Source of the DNA: Lutibacter sp.
GTDB taxonomy: Bacteria > Bacteroidota > Bacteroidia > Flavobacteriales > Flavobacteriaceae
Assembly: GCA_030599055.1 (NCBI GenBank)
Contig: JAUVOS010000033.1
Span: 1-15,027 of the forward strand
Reading direction: 5' to 3'
DNA length: 15,027 bases
Below are positions 1 to 7,364 of this stretch, piece after piece. The notes beneath the pieces were generated by a model. That model did no database searches. It worked only from the letters and a program-made list of their open reading frames with translations, and had not been told where the DNA came from. The stretch's first letter is position 1. Each line of letters begins with the position of its first letter. The translations under genes were made by a program, and so were the position numbers.

Positions 1-30
1 AGATTATTGAGTGAACAAATATTTAATTGA
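1..30 (+). CDS. Possible C-terminal tail of an upstream gene (partial)
   Basis: Frame 1 is open from the first base to a TGA at 28-30, giving the ten-residue tail RLLSEQIFN before the stop. The other two plus frames hit stops sooner. The TGA lies only 3 bases before the ATG of the next gene, the spacing expected of two genes in one operon. Ten codons cannot identify a protein, and the open frame could be chance. Confidence 0.3.
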   Translation, partial: RLLSEQIFN

Positions 31-33
31 ACC

Positions 34-537
34 ATGAAAGAAATAAATGTAAAACAAATAAATACGCAAACTTCATTAAGAGAAGTCTGTGCATCCTATA
101 CTTTTCCAAAAGAAGAAATGCCAATAAAGGGAGGTTGGGGGTTTACAAAAGAGGATGCCATTATTATTGATAAAAATGATTCTGTGATACCTCAAGGAGA
201 AGCATTTGATGGAGTAGGACTGGAATATAGTATTGTTTCCAAACGAATTGATTTAGAATTTACATATTTACAGGATGAAAAAAACGGGTACAGAGATGTA
301 CATTGGAAGTTGTATAAGCAAGAAACACTAAAAGAAAATGATCGATATTTTGATAAACTTACTATTAAAATTACAGCATTACCTTATGAGGCATGGAAAA
401 GTCGAATAATAGAATGGAAAGAAAATGGCCGCAAACCCGATTTTGATAAGGAATGGTTTATGGCAAAGACTTTAGAACTCACTCAATATTGTTATCGAGA
501 ATTTTGGTTTGATATTACTAGTTTTTATGGTCAATAA
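34..537 (+). CDS. Small cytosolic protein of unknown function (167 aa)
   Basis: The frame starts with an ATG and has no signal peptide or membrane segment, so the product is probably cytosolic. It looks like one compact mixed alpha/beta domain: a G-G-W-G-F-T-K-E-D-A strand region near residues 33-42, a charged middle, and an aromatic C-terminus ending F-W-F-D-I-T-S-F-Y-G (about residues 157-166). I do not recognise a catalytic motif. The gene may begin 3 bases after the stop of an upstream gene and lies convergent to the AAA+ ATPase gene. Small acidic and aromatic single-domain proteins placed directly behind another gene in Bacteroidota are sometimes immunity proteins of polymorphic toxins. 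That is only a contextual guess, because the upstream gene is outside the window. I am confident it is a real gene but not of its role. Confidence 0.75.
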   Translation: MKEINVKQINTQTSLREVCASYTFPKEEMPIKGGWGFTKEDAIIIDKNDSVIPQGEAFDGVGLEYSIVSKRIDLEFTYLQDEKNGYRDVHWKLYKQETLKENDRYFDKLTIKITALPYEAWKSRIIEWKENGRKPDFDKEWFMAKTLELTQYCYREFWFDITSFYGQ

Positions 538-590
538 GTGTCATAAAACCGAAGTAATATATCAATATTTCTTACTAGTAGCGTTCGAGT

Positions 591-618
591 AAAAAAACAT
601 GAAAACCTGTTTTCCATG
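591..618 (-). terminator. Hairpin plus T-run, candidate terminator for the AAA+ ATPase transcript
   Basis: On the minus strand CATG-G-AAAA, loop CAGG, TTTT-CATG forms an eight-pair stem with one bulged G. It is followed directly by seven T residues (the A-run at 591-597 on the plus strand). This is the layout of an intrinsic terminator reading leftward. It lies about 200 bases past the stop of the minus-strand ATPase gene, which would leave a long 3' untranslated region. There is no T-run for the plus strand, so it does not obviously terminate the 167-aa gene. Confidence 0.45.
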
Positions 619-750
619 AGAATAAAGGGAGTGAAAGGTTTAACAAATTTGACACCATGCTAATCAATTTTTACAAGAAATTCTCTAAATTATGCTATCA
701 AACGAAAATATATTTTAGGTAAATAACAGATTATCTATTGGTTAAATAGG

Positions 751-800
751 CAGTCCTTTATCTTTTATCTATGAGCGAAGCGGTCTTTTATCTTTTATCG
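751..800. repeat. Two-copy 30-base-period direct repeat
   Basis: The 20-base units at 751-770 and 781-800 are near-identical: cagtcctttatcttttatct and cggtcttttatcttttatcg. They are separated by a ten-base spacer, atgagcgaag. The period is therefore 30 bases with just under two copies. It lies just past the 3' end of the minus-strand ATPase gene. It may be a fragment of a dispersed intergenic repeat. There is no sign that it is coding. Confidence 0.6.
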
Positions 801-815
801 GTCAATAATGATTTC

Positions 816-3542
816 CTACCTAAACCCCACACTTTTTCGTTTACTAATTTCAATTTTGCTAGCATCAAACTCCAACACATCATCTAAAACCAAAGTTGCC
901 ATAATCTTTTTGGTTCGTTTAGCCTTCTCTAGGTTCGCCATTCTTAATTCTTGATTTCTAAAGGATTTTTCAACCATTTTACGGATAGAACGGGCATTTC
1001 CAAAGAATTTACTTCGGTTTTGATAAAGATGACTTATATAGGTTTTGATATGTTTTTTGGCTTTGTCATCTGCTTTTAAACCTTTACTAGCAAACATGCT
1101 AACTGCAATTTTCCAAAGCTCATCTTCCGTAAAGTCTAAAAAGTGGAAAGTTCTGTCAAAACGAGATTTCATCCCAGGATTGGTTTCTAAAAAACGTTTC
1201 ATATTATCAGTGTAACCAGCGACGATGAGTCCGAATTCACCACGATGATCTTCCATTTCTTTGATAAGGGCTGCAATGGCTTTTTTGCCAAAGTCATTAC
1301 CACTAGTATTTGAGCTTTCTGTAATAGCATAAGCTTCGTCAATAAACAAGATGCCACCCATGGCTTTTTTAATCAAATCTTTGGTTTTAATGGAGGTTTG
1401 TCCTACAAAACCAGCGATTAAATCACCACCATCGGCTTCTACTAAATGACCTCTTTCTAACAAACCTAATGCTTTATATACTTTACCCATAATTCGAGCA
1501 ATTGTTGTTTTACCCGTACCTGGATTCCCTAAAAAGACAGAATGTAAAGAGAAAGCTTTTAGAATATCCCGATCACTTTCTCTATAATACTTGGTTAAAC
1601 GAATCAATTCTTGTACTTCTTGCTTGATTTGTATCAATCCTGTTAGGGAATCTAATTCGCTTAAAGCTTCTTCTAATAAAGCCGTATCTACATCTAATTT
1701 AAGCCGTTCATTGAGCCCTTTTTGAGATAAATCGGCAATATCTTGCTCTTGAATAAGTGTTAGTAGTTCTTTAGTGATTTCCGCTTCCTTGTACTCTCTG
1801 ACGAGTCGTATTCCCAAATTCATTTTTGCTTCATCAACCATCGAATGTACTAATCGAGCATTACCAAAGCTTTGATCGCGTTTTCTGTAGGCTTCGGTAA
1901 CTAGTTTTTTTAGTTTTATTTCGGCATCTTTATTTAGAATAACATCTTTCTTTTTAGCGGCATATTTAGCGATTTTAACCAATTCTGTCGGTGTAAAATC
2001 ATCAAAATGATAGTAGGTGCGAAAACGCGACTTTAATCCCGGATTGGAATTGATAAAACCTTCCATTTCTTTAGGATAACCTGCTACCATAATAGCAATA
2101 TCACCGGGTCCATCACTCATTTCAGTTATCAAAGCAGCAATGGCTTCAGGACCAAAATCATTAGGAGAATCCTTTTTAAAAAGCATATAGGCTTCATCGA
2201 TAAATAGAATACCACCACGAGCTTCTTCAATTTTCTTTTTTGTATTTTCTCCTGTTTGTCGCACATAACCGGCGATAAGATCATTACTAGCTACGGTCAG
2301 TACATGTCCTTTGGAAAGAATGCCCATAGCATGGTAAATACCACCGAGCAATTTGACAACTGTTGTTTTGCCTGTTCCCGGATTACCCGTAAAAACACTG
2401 TGTAAATTAATCTCTTCTTCCTCTTTAATCCCCTTATCTTTACGGTATTGTAAATAGGTTACATAATCAATATACTCTCTAATTTTGTTTTTAATTTTCT
2501 TTAAACCTATTAGTTCATCCAATTCATCTAATATTTCTTCTAATGGTCTGTTGTCAACTTCAAGGTCTTTTTTCTTTGTTTCCGTTTTTTCTTTTTTAGT
2601 TACAGCATCGTCTAATAATACACTATCAGCGGCTTTTTTAATTACATCATCAAAAGCACTGGGTTCATAAAATTGGGACACTTCTTCATTGATCAATGCT
2701 TCAAATTCACTAAAGCGTTCTACTTTTTTTTCACCAACTTTAAAAGGAATCATCGCTACTACGGTATCCATAAAAACAACTTCAATACGATAGTTGTCAT
2801 GCAACCACATATTGCCATCCGGATTTCCCCAACCAGCTGTAATTATCGAAACCTCATCCTGGTTTTTATCTGGCGTTATGATACTTAGGATATCTGAAAC
2901 ACCCACTAGAAGTCCTGAATCATCATAAAAATTAAAGAATAATTCACAATTCCAATCATACGAAAGTTTTGAATGCAACTTTAGTTCAGCCATGACATAT
3001 CGAGAATCCTTTTGGTGGAATTCTTTTAGATAGACGCGTTTATCTTCTTCGACATCTCCTTTTGGAGCTTCGTAGGTTTTAAGTGAAACTATTTCAAAAT
3101 AAGGATTTTTATTTGTTGTAACTCTACCGACATCTTCAATACGGAATTCTGTGGTTCCAACAAGGATATCATCAATAAATACTTCCCATAAATAATTGCC
3201 TTGTTCCCAAAAATGCCCATAATCATCATGCCCCCAACCATATTCATATAGTAAGATATTTTTATCCTTTTTCACTTCATATTCTTTCGAACTGCTACAA
3301 AGTTCCTTTCTCTTTTCATCACCCTTAAGGCTGTATGCTTTAAAAGTAACGGTGGTTTTCCAATCTTCTTCATCAAAGAGTTTATTGTAGAATTCTAGAG
3401 AAATACTGAGATAATTAATTTCATTTTTATCAAATACCCTTCTGTATTTTTTTTTATTACTAATGGCTCTATCCCAAGCAAAAGTATTGAGACTTTTTAA
3501 TTTATAGCGTTTTTCCTTTTTATCGTTTTTAAACCAGGTCAT
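816..3542 (-). CDS. Tandem CbxX/CfxQ-type AAA+ ATPase with duplicated N-terminal domain (908 aa)
   Basis: The protein carries two complete AAA+ modules of the CbxX/CfxQ/SpoVK class, ATP-driven ring motors that remodel protein partners. Module 1 has Walker A GNPGTGKTT at residues 386-394, Walker B ILFIDEAY at about 445-452, a sensor-like V-A-G-Y near 485-488 and an arginine-finger candidate S-R-F at 505-507. Module 2 repeats all of these: Walker A 672-680, Walker B about 731-738, S-R-F near 793-795. Each is preceded by an L-E-E-x-L-x-E-L-D-x-L-x-G-L helix (from about 334 and 624). All key ATPase residues look intact in both. Residues about 43-270 hold two copies of a beta-rich domain, each with G-W-G then W, N-Y, E-V and D (101-128 and 236-263), probably a substrate or partner module. 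A Lys/Glu-rich linker follows at about 311-330. There is no signal peptide or membrane segment, so it is cytosolic. The gene appears monocistronic. The ATPase assignment is firm; the substrate is unknown. Confidence 0.93.
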   Translation of the reverse strand: MTWFKNDKKEKRYKLKSLNTFAWDRAISNKKKYRRVFDKNEINYLSISLEFYNKLFDEEDWKTTVTFKAYSLKGDEKRKELCSSSKEYEVKKDKNILLYEYGWGHDDYGHFWEQGNYLWEVFIDDILVGTTEFRIEDVGRVTTNKNPYFEIVSLKTYEAPKGDVEEDKRVYLKEFHQKDSRYVMAELKLHSKLSYDWNCELFFNFYDDSGLLVGVSDILSIITPDKNQDEVSIITAGWGNPDGNMWLHDNYRIEVVFMDTVVAMIPFKVGEKKVERFSEFEALINEEVSQFYEPSAFDDVIKKAADSVLLDDAVTKKEKTETKKKDLEVDNRPLEEILDELDELIGLKKIKNKIREYIDYVTYLQYRKDKGIKEEEEINLHSVFTGNPGTGKTTVVKLLGGIYHAMGILSKGHVLTVASNDLIAGYVRQTGENTKKKIEEARGGILFIDEAYMLFKKDSPNDFGPEAIAALITEMSDGPGDIAIMVAGYPKEMEGFINSNPGLKSRFRTYYHFDDFTPTELVKIAKYAAKKKDVILNKDAEIKLKKLVTEAYRKRDQSFGNARLVHSMVDEAKMNLGIRLVREYKEAEITKELLTLIQEQDIADLSQKGLNERLKLDVDTALLEEALSELDSLTGLIQIKQEVQELIRLTKYYRESDRDILKAFSLHSVFLGNPGTGKTTIARIMGKVYKALGLLERGHLVEADGGDLIAGFVGQTSIKTKDLIKKAMGGILFIDEAYAITESSNTSGNDFGKKAIAALIKEMEDHRGEFGLIVAGYTDNMKRFLETNPGMKSRFDRTFHFLDFTEDELWKIAVSMFASKGLKADDKAKKHIKTYISHLYQNRSKFFGNARSIRKMVEKSFRNQELRMANLEKAKRTKKIMATLVLDDVLEFDASKIEISKRKSVGFR

Positions 3543-3569
3543 ACTTCAAAATGAATTATTGTGCATCAG

Positions 3570-3577
3570 CAAATTTA
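3570..3577 (-). promoter_or_regulatory. Candidate promoter -7 box (TAAATTTG) of the ATPase gene
   Basis: On the minus strand TAAATTTG matches the Bacteroidota -7 consensus TAnnTTTG exactly and lies 27 bases before the ATG at 3542. The implied 5' untranslated region would be about 20 bases. I see no clear TTTG-like -33 box at the usual distance upstream, so this is a partial match in AT-rich DNA. Confidence 0.4.
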
Positions 3578-3646
3578 CTTATTTATTATATAAATTTAGC
3601 TTAAAAATTCATTCGTGTTGAAATTTTTTAATATCTGGTAGAAACG

Positions 3647-3690
3647 ATGAAAAACAAGTGACACGATAGTTGAATACCATCGTATCACTT
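3647..3690 (-). terminator. Strong intrinsic terminator after the TonB-dependent receptor gene
   Basis: Bases 3679-3690 and 3656-3667 pair over 12 positions around an 11-base loop. Read on the minus strand, every position pairs, one of them as a U-G wobble. On the plus strand the same position would be a C-A mismatch, so the structure favours the minus-strand RNA. The stem is followed by GTTTTTC. It starts 8 bases after the end of the receptor gene and closes the two-gene unit before the ATPase promoter. Confidence 0.8.
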
Positions 3691-3697
3691 CGTTTAT

Positions 3698-6043
3698 TTA
3701 TTGAAGAAAGTTTCCAAATTTTAATCCAAAATAGATACTTCTTGGGGTCATAGGACCATAGATATATCCGGGATCACGATTAATTCCATTATCAAAATCA
3801 TTTTGATATGAATTAAATACATTTTTAACTCCTGTAAAAAATCTTAGTTTGGCTCCATTTAATTTTATGTCATATCTAAGCTTTAATCCTAAATCAAAAA
3901 AGCTGTTTACTTTTCTCAATTCACCTGCGTTAGGATCATGTATTTGTAATCCAAAATAAGGTACAAGCATTTTTCCTGTGTAATTTCCTGTCGATGAAAA
4001 TCCTAAGTTGTGTGTAGCTTGCCAATCAAAATTGAAATACCCATAATCTTGCGGTGTTCTAAAGAAGCTCGTTTCATTAAATTCTTGTGCTTCTTCGTAA
4101 AGGCTTTGTTGTAAGGTAAACCCGGTTTTAAAAGACAGATTATAGGTTGGGATAATTTTTAATTCAATATTTACGCCTTGGACATTAGCTCCTCCTTTTG
4201 CATTAATCCTTGTGTAGACAATTGTGCCTTCTTCATCAGCTTCACTATATTCGTTTGCAAATGGATTGTTAAGCTGTGTGTAAAAACCTTCGATTAACAA
4301 ACCAATCGAAAGCTCATCAAAGCGCTTGTTAAAATCAAATGACGCCATATAACTATGACTTGTTTCTTGTTTTAAATCAGGACTATTGATATGGATAATT
4401 TTACGAGAACCTGAAGTTTCTATATGTAAATCTTCATCAAATATTTGAGGGGCACGGTAACCCTGTGAATAACTGACTCTTGCTTGTAAATAATCCATTA
4501 TATCATATTTAAAAGTAAGTCTTGGGCTAAGGACATTCCCTGTTTTATCATCTGTATTACACTCTAAGTCTTTGATACTATAATTATCAAATCTGACACC
4601 TACAGAAGCTTGCAACTTATTCCAATTGATTTCATATTGTGAATAAACACCAAGTGTATTAGTAGTTTGATCAGCTATGATGACATTGTCTGTATGTGTA
4701 TTTTCATCTACATCAAAGAAACCAAGTTTTGTATCTTTTAATTGAGAAGCATTATTTTCAGCCCCAAAAATAAGAGTCGATTCCTCAAATTTTGCATTGT
4801 ATTGTATCCCGGCAGAATAAGAGAAATCTTTTGTGTTACCATAATCGCTTAATGATTGTTCGGCTCCATAATAGGAATCTCTATCAACTTTTTGCCCTGA
4901 AGCAAATATAGAGAACAAATCATTTTCTCTAAAATATTGTTCATAGGTTAAGGCTCCTGTTGTTAGGTTGTGCTTAAGCGATTCGGCAATATTGGCTTCG
5001 TGTTCCGGATATTCAAATCGATCACCTCCACGTCTATTCTCTTTAATGTTAAAAAAATCTCCGATTAGTTTACTTCTTGTTCCTATACGATGAAATAATC
5101 GTGTTCCTATCGTTGTATTCTTTAAGGAGGCCATTTCACTGTAAAGGTCATTATTTGCATCAAAAGCTTCTCTATCACGGAAAAAACCATATAGAGAAAA
5201 ACCGGTTTTATTGTCCGGCGAGATTAAAGAGGCATTAAAGTTTATAGAATGATCAGCTGTTGCTTTATCTGAATCGGTTCCAATACCCGTCAAACTAGAA
5301 TTCATTCCCAATTCATAAGTATTGTTTGTTGGATCTTTAAGAATAAGATTAATTGTTCCTGCTATGGCATTACTTCCATATAAAGCAGAACCACCACCTC
5401 GTATAACTTCTACACGTTTTATCATGTTTGAAGGGATTAATTCCAAACCATAAACTCCGGCAAGGCCACTAAAAATTGGACGACTATTGATTAGTATTTG
5501 AGAATATGGTCCTTCCATTCCATTCATTCTTATTTGTGAAAAACCACAGTTTTGACAATTGTTTTCCATTCGTAAGCCCGGGCAATAGTTCAATCCTTCA
5601 CTTAGCGTAACGGATTGAGTTGTGCTAAAAAGTTTTGCTGAGATTAAATTGACTATTACTGCAGATTGTTTTCTCTTTGTAGCTTCTTTACTACCGCTAA
5701 TAACCACTTCCTCAATACCGAGAACATCCTGTTCCAGTTCGAATTTCAGCTCCTTTGTTTCTTCAGTATTTATCGAAATTGTTTTTTCTTGTGGTTTGTA
5801 ACCTAAAGATTGGGCTACAATTGTCAGTTCTCCAACCGGTAAATTTATCAAATGATAATGCCCGGATTCATCTGTTGTTATACCAATCGTGGTTCCTTTT
5901 ACACTAATCGTTGCGTAAGGTATGTGTTTGCCACAGCAAACTACATGACCTATAATATTTGCATCAGTTTTTGTTTTTTGTGCGTATGTAATTTGTATTA
6001 ATGATACTAAAAATAATACCATAATTATATATGGTCTATTCAT
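3698..6043 (-). CDS. TonB-dependent outer-membrane receptor with carboxypeptidase-regulatory-like domain (781 aa)
   Basis: This is an outer-membrane active transporter, energised by TonB-ExbBD, that carries a scarce ligand into the periplasm. A signal peptide covers residues 1-21 (cut after Y-A before Q-K). Residues about 28-105 form the carboxypeptidase-D regulatory-like beta-sandwich common in Bacteroidota receptors. A TonB-box-like E-E-V-V-I-S-G-S is at 111-118. The plug (about 120-238) includes V-E-V-I-R-G-G-G-S-A-L-Y-G-S at 211-224. The rest is a 22-strand-type barrel ending in an aromatic-rich strand. The length is ordinary for the family. The plug holds a C-x-x-C pair (Cys163 and Cys166), with a further Cys154, and the regulatory domain has Cys36-Cys37; these could bind metal or form disulfides. 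It lacks a SusD partner, which argues against glycan uptake. The gene lies 100 bases downstream of a His-rich membrane protein gene in the same direction, so I infer a metal, haem or metal-chelate substrate. Receptor identity is sure, substrate is not. Confidence 0.93.
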   Translation of the reverse strand: MNRPYIIMVLFLVSLIQITYAQKTKTDANIIGHVVCCGKHIPYATISVKGTTIGITTDESGHYHLINLPVGELTIVAQSLGYKPQEKTISINTEETKELKFELEQDVLGIEEVVISGSKEATKRKQSAVIVNLISAKLFSTTQSVTLSEGLNYCPGLRMENNCQNCGFSQIRMNGMEGPYSQILINSRPIFSGLAGVYGLELIPSNMIKRVEVIRGGGSALYGSNAIAGTINLILKDPTNNTYELGMNSSLTGIGTDSDKATADHSINFNASLISPDNKTGFSLYGFFRDREAFDANNDLYSEMASLKNTTIGTRLFHRIGTRSKLIGDFFNIKENRRGGDRFEYPEHEANIAESLKHNLTTGALTYEQYFRENDLFSIFASGQKVDRDSYYGAEQSLSDYGNTKDFSYSAGIQYNAKFEESTLIFGAENNASQLKDTKLGFFDVDENTHTDNVIIADQTTNTLGVYSQYEINWNKLQASVGVRFDNYSIKDLECNTDDKTGNVLSPRLTFKYDIMDYLQARVSYSQGYRAPQIFDEDLHIETSGSRKIIHINSPDLKQETSHSYMASFDFNKRFDELSIGLLIEGFYTQLNNPFANEYSEADEEGTIVYTRINAKGGANVQGVNIELKIIPTYNLSFKTGFTLQQSLYEEAQEFNETSFFRTPQDYGYFNFDWQATHNLGFSSTGNYTGKMLVPYFGLQIHDPNAGELRKVNSFFDLGLKLRYDIKLNGAKLRFFTGVKNVFNSYQNDFDNGINRDPGYIYGPMTPRSIYFGLKFGNFLQ

Positions 6044-6143
6044 AATTGCATGAATTTTAAAGTTAAAAATTAAACTATCTACACAATGTTTATATGAAAT
6101 ATTGTGTTGAATAATTCGAAAAATTTATTTTTAGGTGAAAGTC

Positions 6144-6512
6144 TTATGTTATTAAGGGAGGTGCTCTACCTTTATAAAGGTTCACGGGTTTAAAAGAAAA
6201 CCCTTTGTTAATTTGAAATATAAGTATTGTTAGGTATTCATAAACTAGTAGTACACTAAAGAGTATAGATAATGTGAGAAAAAGTATTTCAATATTTTGA
6301 TAATATAGTAATTGTGAATTTGTGTGTTTGTGTGATTGAAATGGATGGGAATCAGATGACTTTTCGTATGGATGTGCATGGTGTATAATTGTTCCATCCT
6401 CTTGTATATGTGCGTGCGTGTAAATAGCACGATTTGCATTTAACAGCACTATAATCCCTACCAAGAAGTAGGAAACTAGTTTATGAATATTATTTTTATT
6501 ATTTGTCTGCAA
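6144..6512 (-). CDS. Small His-rich membrane protein upstream of the receptor (122 aa)
   Basis: The frame begins with TTG at 6510-6512 on the minus strand. An in-frame stop (TAA) lies one codon further upstream and there is no ATG in the frame, so a TTG start is the best reading. A hydrophobic segment at about 12-26 (signal anchor or uncleaved signal) precedes an exposed stretch (32-66) with eight histidines at 33, 35, 44, 45, 47, 56, 61 and 63, including H-A-H, H-H-A-H-P and H-K-H. A second membrane segment spans about 72-100. The C-terminus ends K-G-R-A-P-P-L. The histidine cluster would suit binding of zinc, copper or another transition metal outside the inner membrane. It is the first gene of a two-gene unit with the TonB-dependent receptor, so it may sense, buffer or hand over the imported metal. 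No catalytic motif is seen. The metal role is inferred from composition and context. Confidence 0.75.
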   Translation of the reverse strand: MQTNNKNNIHKLVSYFLVGIIVLLNANRAIYTHAHIQEDGTIIHHAHPYEKSSDSHPFQSHKHTNSQLLYYQNIEILFLTLSILFSVLLVYEYLTILIFQINKGFSFKPVNLYKGRAPPLIT

Positions 6513-6560
6513 TGCTTAAAGTAACTATAAAAAAATTAATAAATTTTATAAATGAATGTG

Positions 6561-6593
6561 CAAATTTATAATTATATTTTTATTTATAACAAT
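6561..6593 (-). promoter_or_regulatory. Candidate promoter of the His-rich protein / receptor operon
   Basis: On the minus strand ATTG (6593-6590) is followed after 21 bases by TAAATTTG (6568-6561). This matches the Bacteroidota two-box promoter (TTTG then TAnnTTTG) with one change in the -33 box. It would start RNA roughly 40 bases before the TTG start codon. No recognisable metal-regulator operator was found around it. Confidence 0.5.
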
Positions 6594-6726
6594 TCTAAAT
6601 AAAAAATATTTTTATAAATGCTTTCAAAATAAAACAATTGGTTTTCGTTGTGATAGCAGATAGAATATAGGTGAATTTTGCAAAGAATGGACACTTAATT
6701 TAGCATACTCAGTCTATGTTACTAAC

Positions 6727-6759
6727 AGCCCAGTACAAGTAAACATATTGGGGCTTTTT
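6727..6759 (+). terminator. Orphan terminator-like hairpin
   Basis: AGCCC (6727-6731) pairs with GGGCT (6751-6755). It can be extended past a bulged G by AGTA with TATT (one wobble), and the stem runs into TTTTT at 6755-6759. It reads on the plus strand, but no plus-strand gene lies upstream in this gap. It could end a small RNA begun within about 6600-6720, or stop antisense RNA. The stem is short and imperfect. Confidence 0.35.
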
Positions 6760-7001
6760 ATCGTTATAAAACAAAGTTGTATTATCCAATATATTTTAAT
6801 CTATTGGGTTTCGTATTTCAAAATAAGAATGTCCCAATCGATTGATTAATTATAGAATAAATACAAATAAAAATAGTATGCCCAACTAAAATATCAACAG
6901 TATTAATTAAAACAAAAATTTGAATTTAATTAGCTTCAAAGTTACTGATTTATTATTTATTCCTTTAAAAATGGCAGAAAAGATAAGAGTTAATTTAACA
7001 T

Positions 7002-7298
7002 GTTGTACTGTAATTTTTTATCAATAAATAAGCCTAAATTATTTTTCAATATATTTTCTATTAAATCTCGATTTGGTAGATTTTTTGTAAATTTGAAACA
7101 TATATGGTGCAAGATGCTAACTGTTTTATATATTTTCATGTCTAAACGTAACATTCTAATTCTTTCTAAAACCTTCATTTTAATTTTTGCACCAAAAAAA
7201 AAAGGGTTTCTCCTATGTAGATACGGGAGTTTACCTAAGGTGTAAAAGTATGTTCTGTTGTAATTTTGCTGAATATTTATTAGCTTTTTATCAATAAA
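7002..7298. repeat. Imperfect direct repeat pair about 250 bases apart
   Basis: At about 7002-7027 the sequence reads TTGTACTGTAATTTTT and then ATCAATAAA. At about 7252-7298 TTCTGTTGTAATTTT recurs, followed after some 16 extra bases by TTTTTATCAATAAA. The similarity covers two blocks in the same order and orientation, the second copy being interrupted. It may be a duplicated promoter-region segment or the edges of an old insertion. Low complexity makes chance similarity possible. Confidence 0.3.
7204..7268 (+). promoter_or_regulatory. Candidate operator dyad and promoter box of the secreted-paralog operon
   Basis: TAATTTTG at 7261-7268 fits the Bacteroidota -7 consensus TAnnTTTG and would give a leader of about 90 bases before the ATG at 7365. 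No good -33 box is visible at normal spacing. Instead an imperfect dyad centred at 7219/7220 (CTCC at 7210-7213 with GGAG at 7226-7229, plus outer GG at 7204-7205 with CC at 7234-7235) sits directly upstream. That is where an activator would bind a promoter with a weak -33 element. The regulator is unknown. Confidence 0.35.
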
Positions 7299-7364
7299 AA
7301 GTGAAATATTTTTTTTCGCACACAAAATGTACTCATATTTTAATAATCATTTAAGGCTGCAATT

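Larger units (their letters stand above)
6513..7364. other. Long AT-rich intergenic region between divergent operons
   Basis: This 850-base stretch separates the minus-strand receptor unit from the plus-strand paralog array. It contains the receptor-side promoter, an orphan hairpin with T-run (6727-6759), two mutually exclusive stem-loops (6786-6838), an imperfect direct repeat (about 7002-7027 and 7252-7298), and a dyad with a promoter box before the array. Two overlapping antisense frames at 6990-7325 and 7000-7245 are open, but both have the composition of translated AT-rich DNA and I do not call them genes. The region is long for this otherwise compact window and may hold a small RNA or a decayed insertion. 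Confidence 0.6.

Noticed and set aside
636..660. Shared ten-base string TTTGACACCA near 649-658 and 13636-13645
   Set aside because: The flanking sequences do not align and ten bases in AT-rich DNA can recur by chance, so I do not call it an insertion-site or mobile-element signature.
2485..2888. Plus-strand frames antisense to the ATPase gene
   Set aside because: They are Ser/Phe-rich mirror readings of the Lys/Glu-rich linker and N-terminal domain of a well-supported gene.
6245..6439. Second minus-strand frame inside the His-rich protein gene
   Set aside because: It is His-rich only because it is a shifted reading of the same repetitive bases. The 122-aa frame has the membrane topology and operon placement of a real gene.
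7000..7245. Plus-strand frame of 81 codons, Phe/Ile/Lys-rich
   Set aside because: Composition follows base content, there is no clear promoter and no similarity to neighbouring proteins, and it ends inside the candidate operator and promoter region of the array.
6990..7325. Minus-strand frame of 111 codons
   Set aside because: Its composition is typical of translated AT-rich non-coding DNA, it overlaps another open frame on the opposite strand and the candidate promoter region, and it has no recognisable motif.
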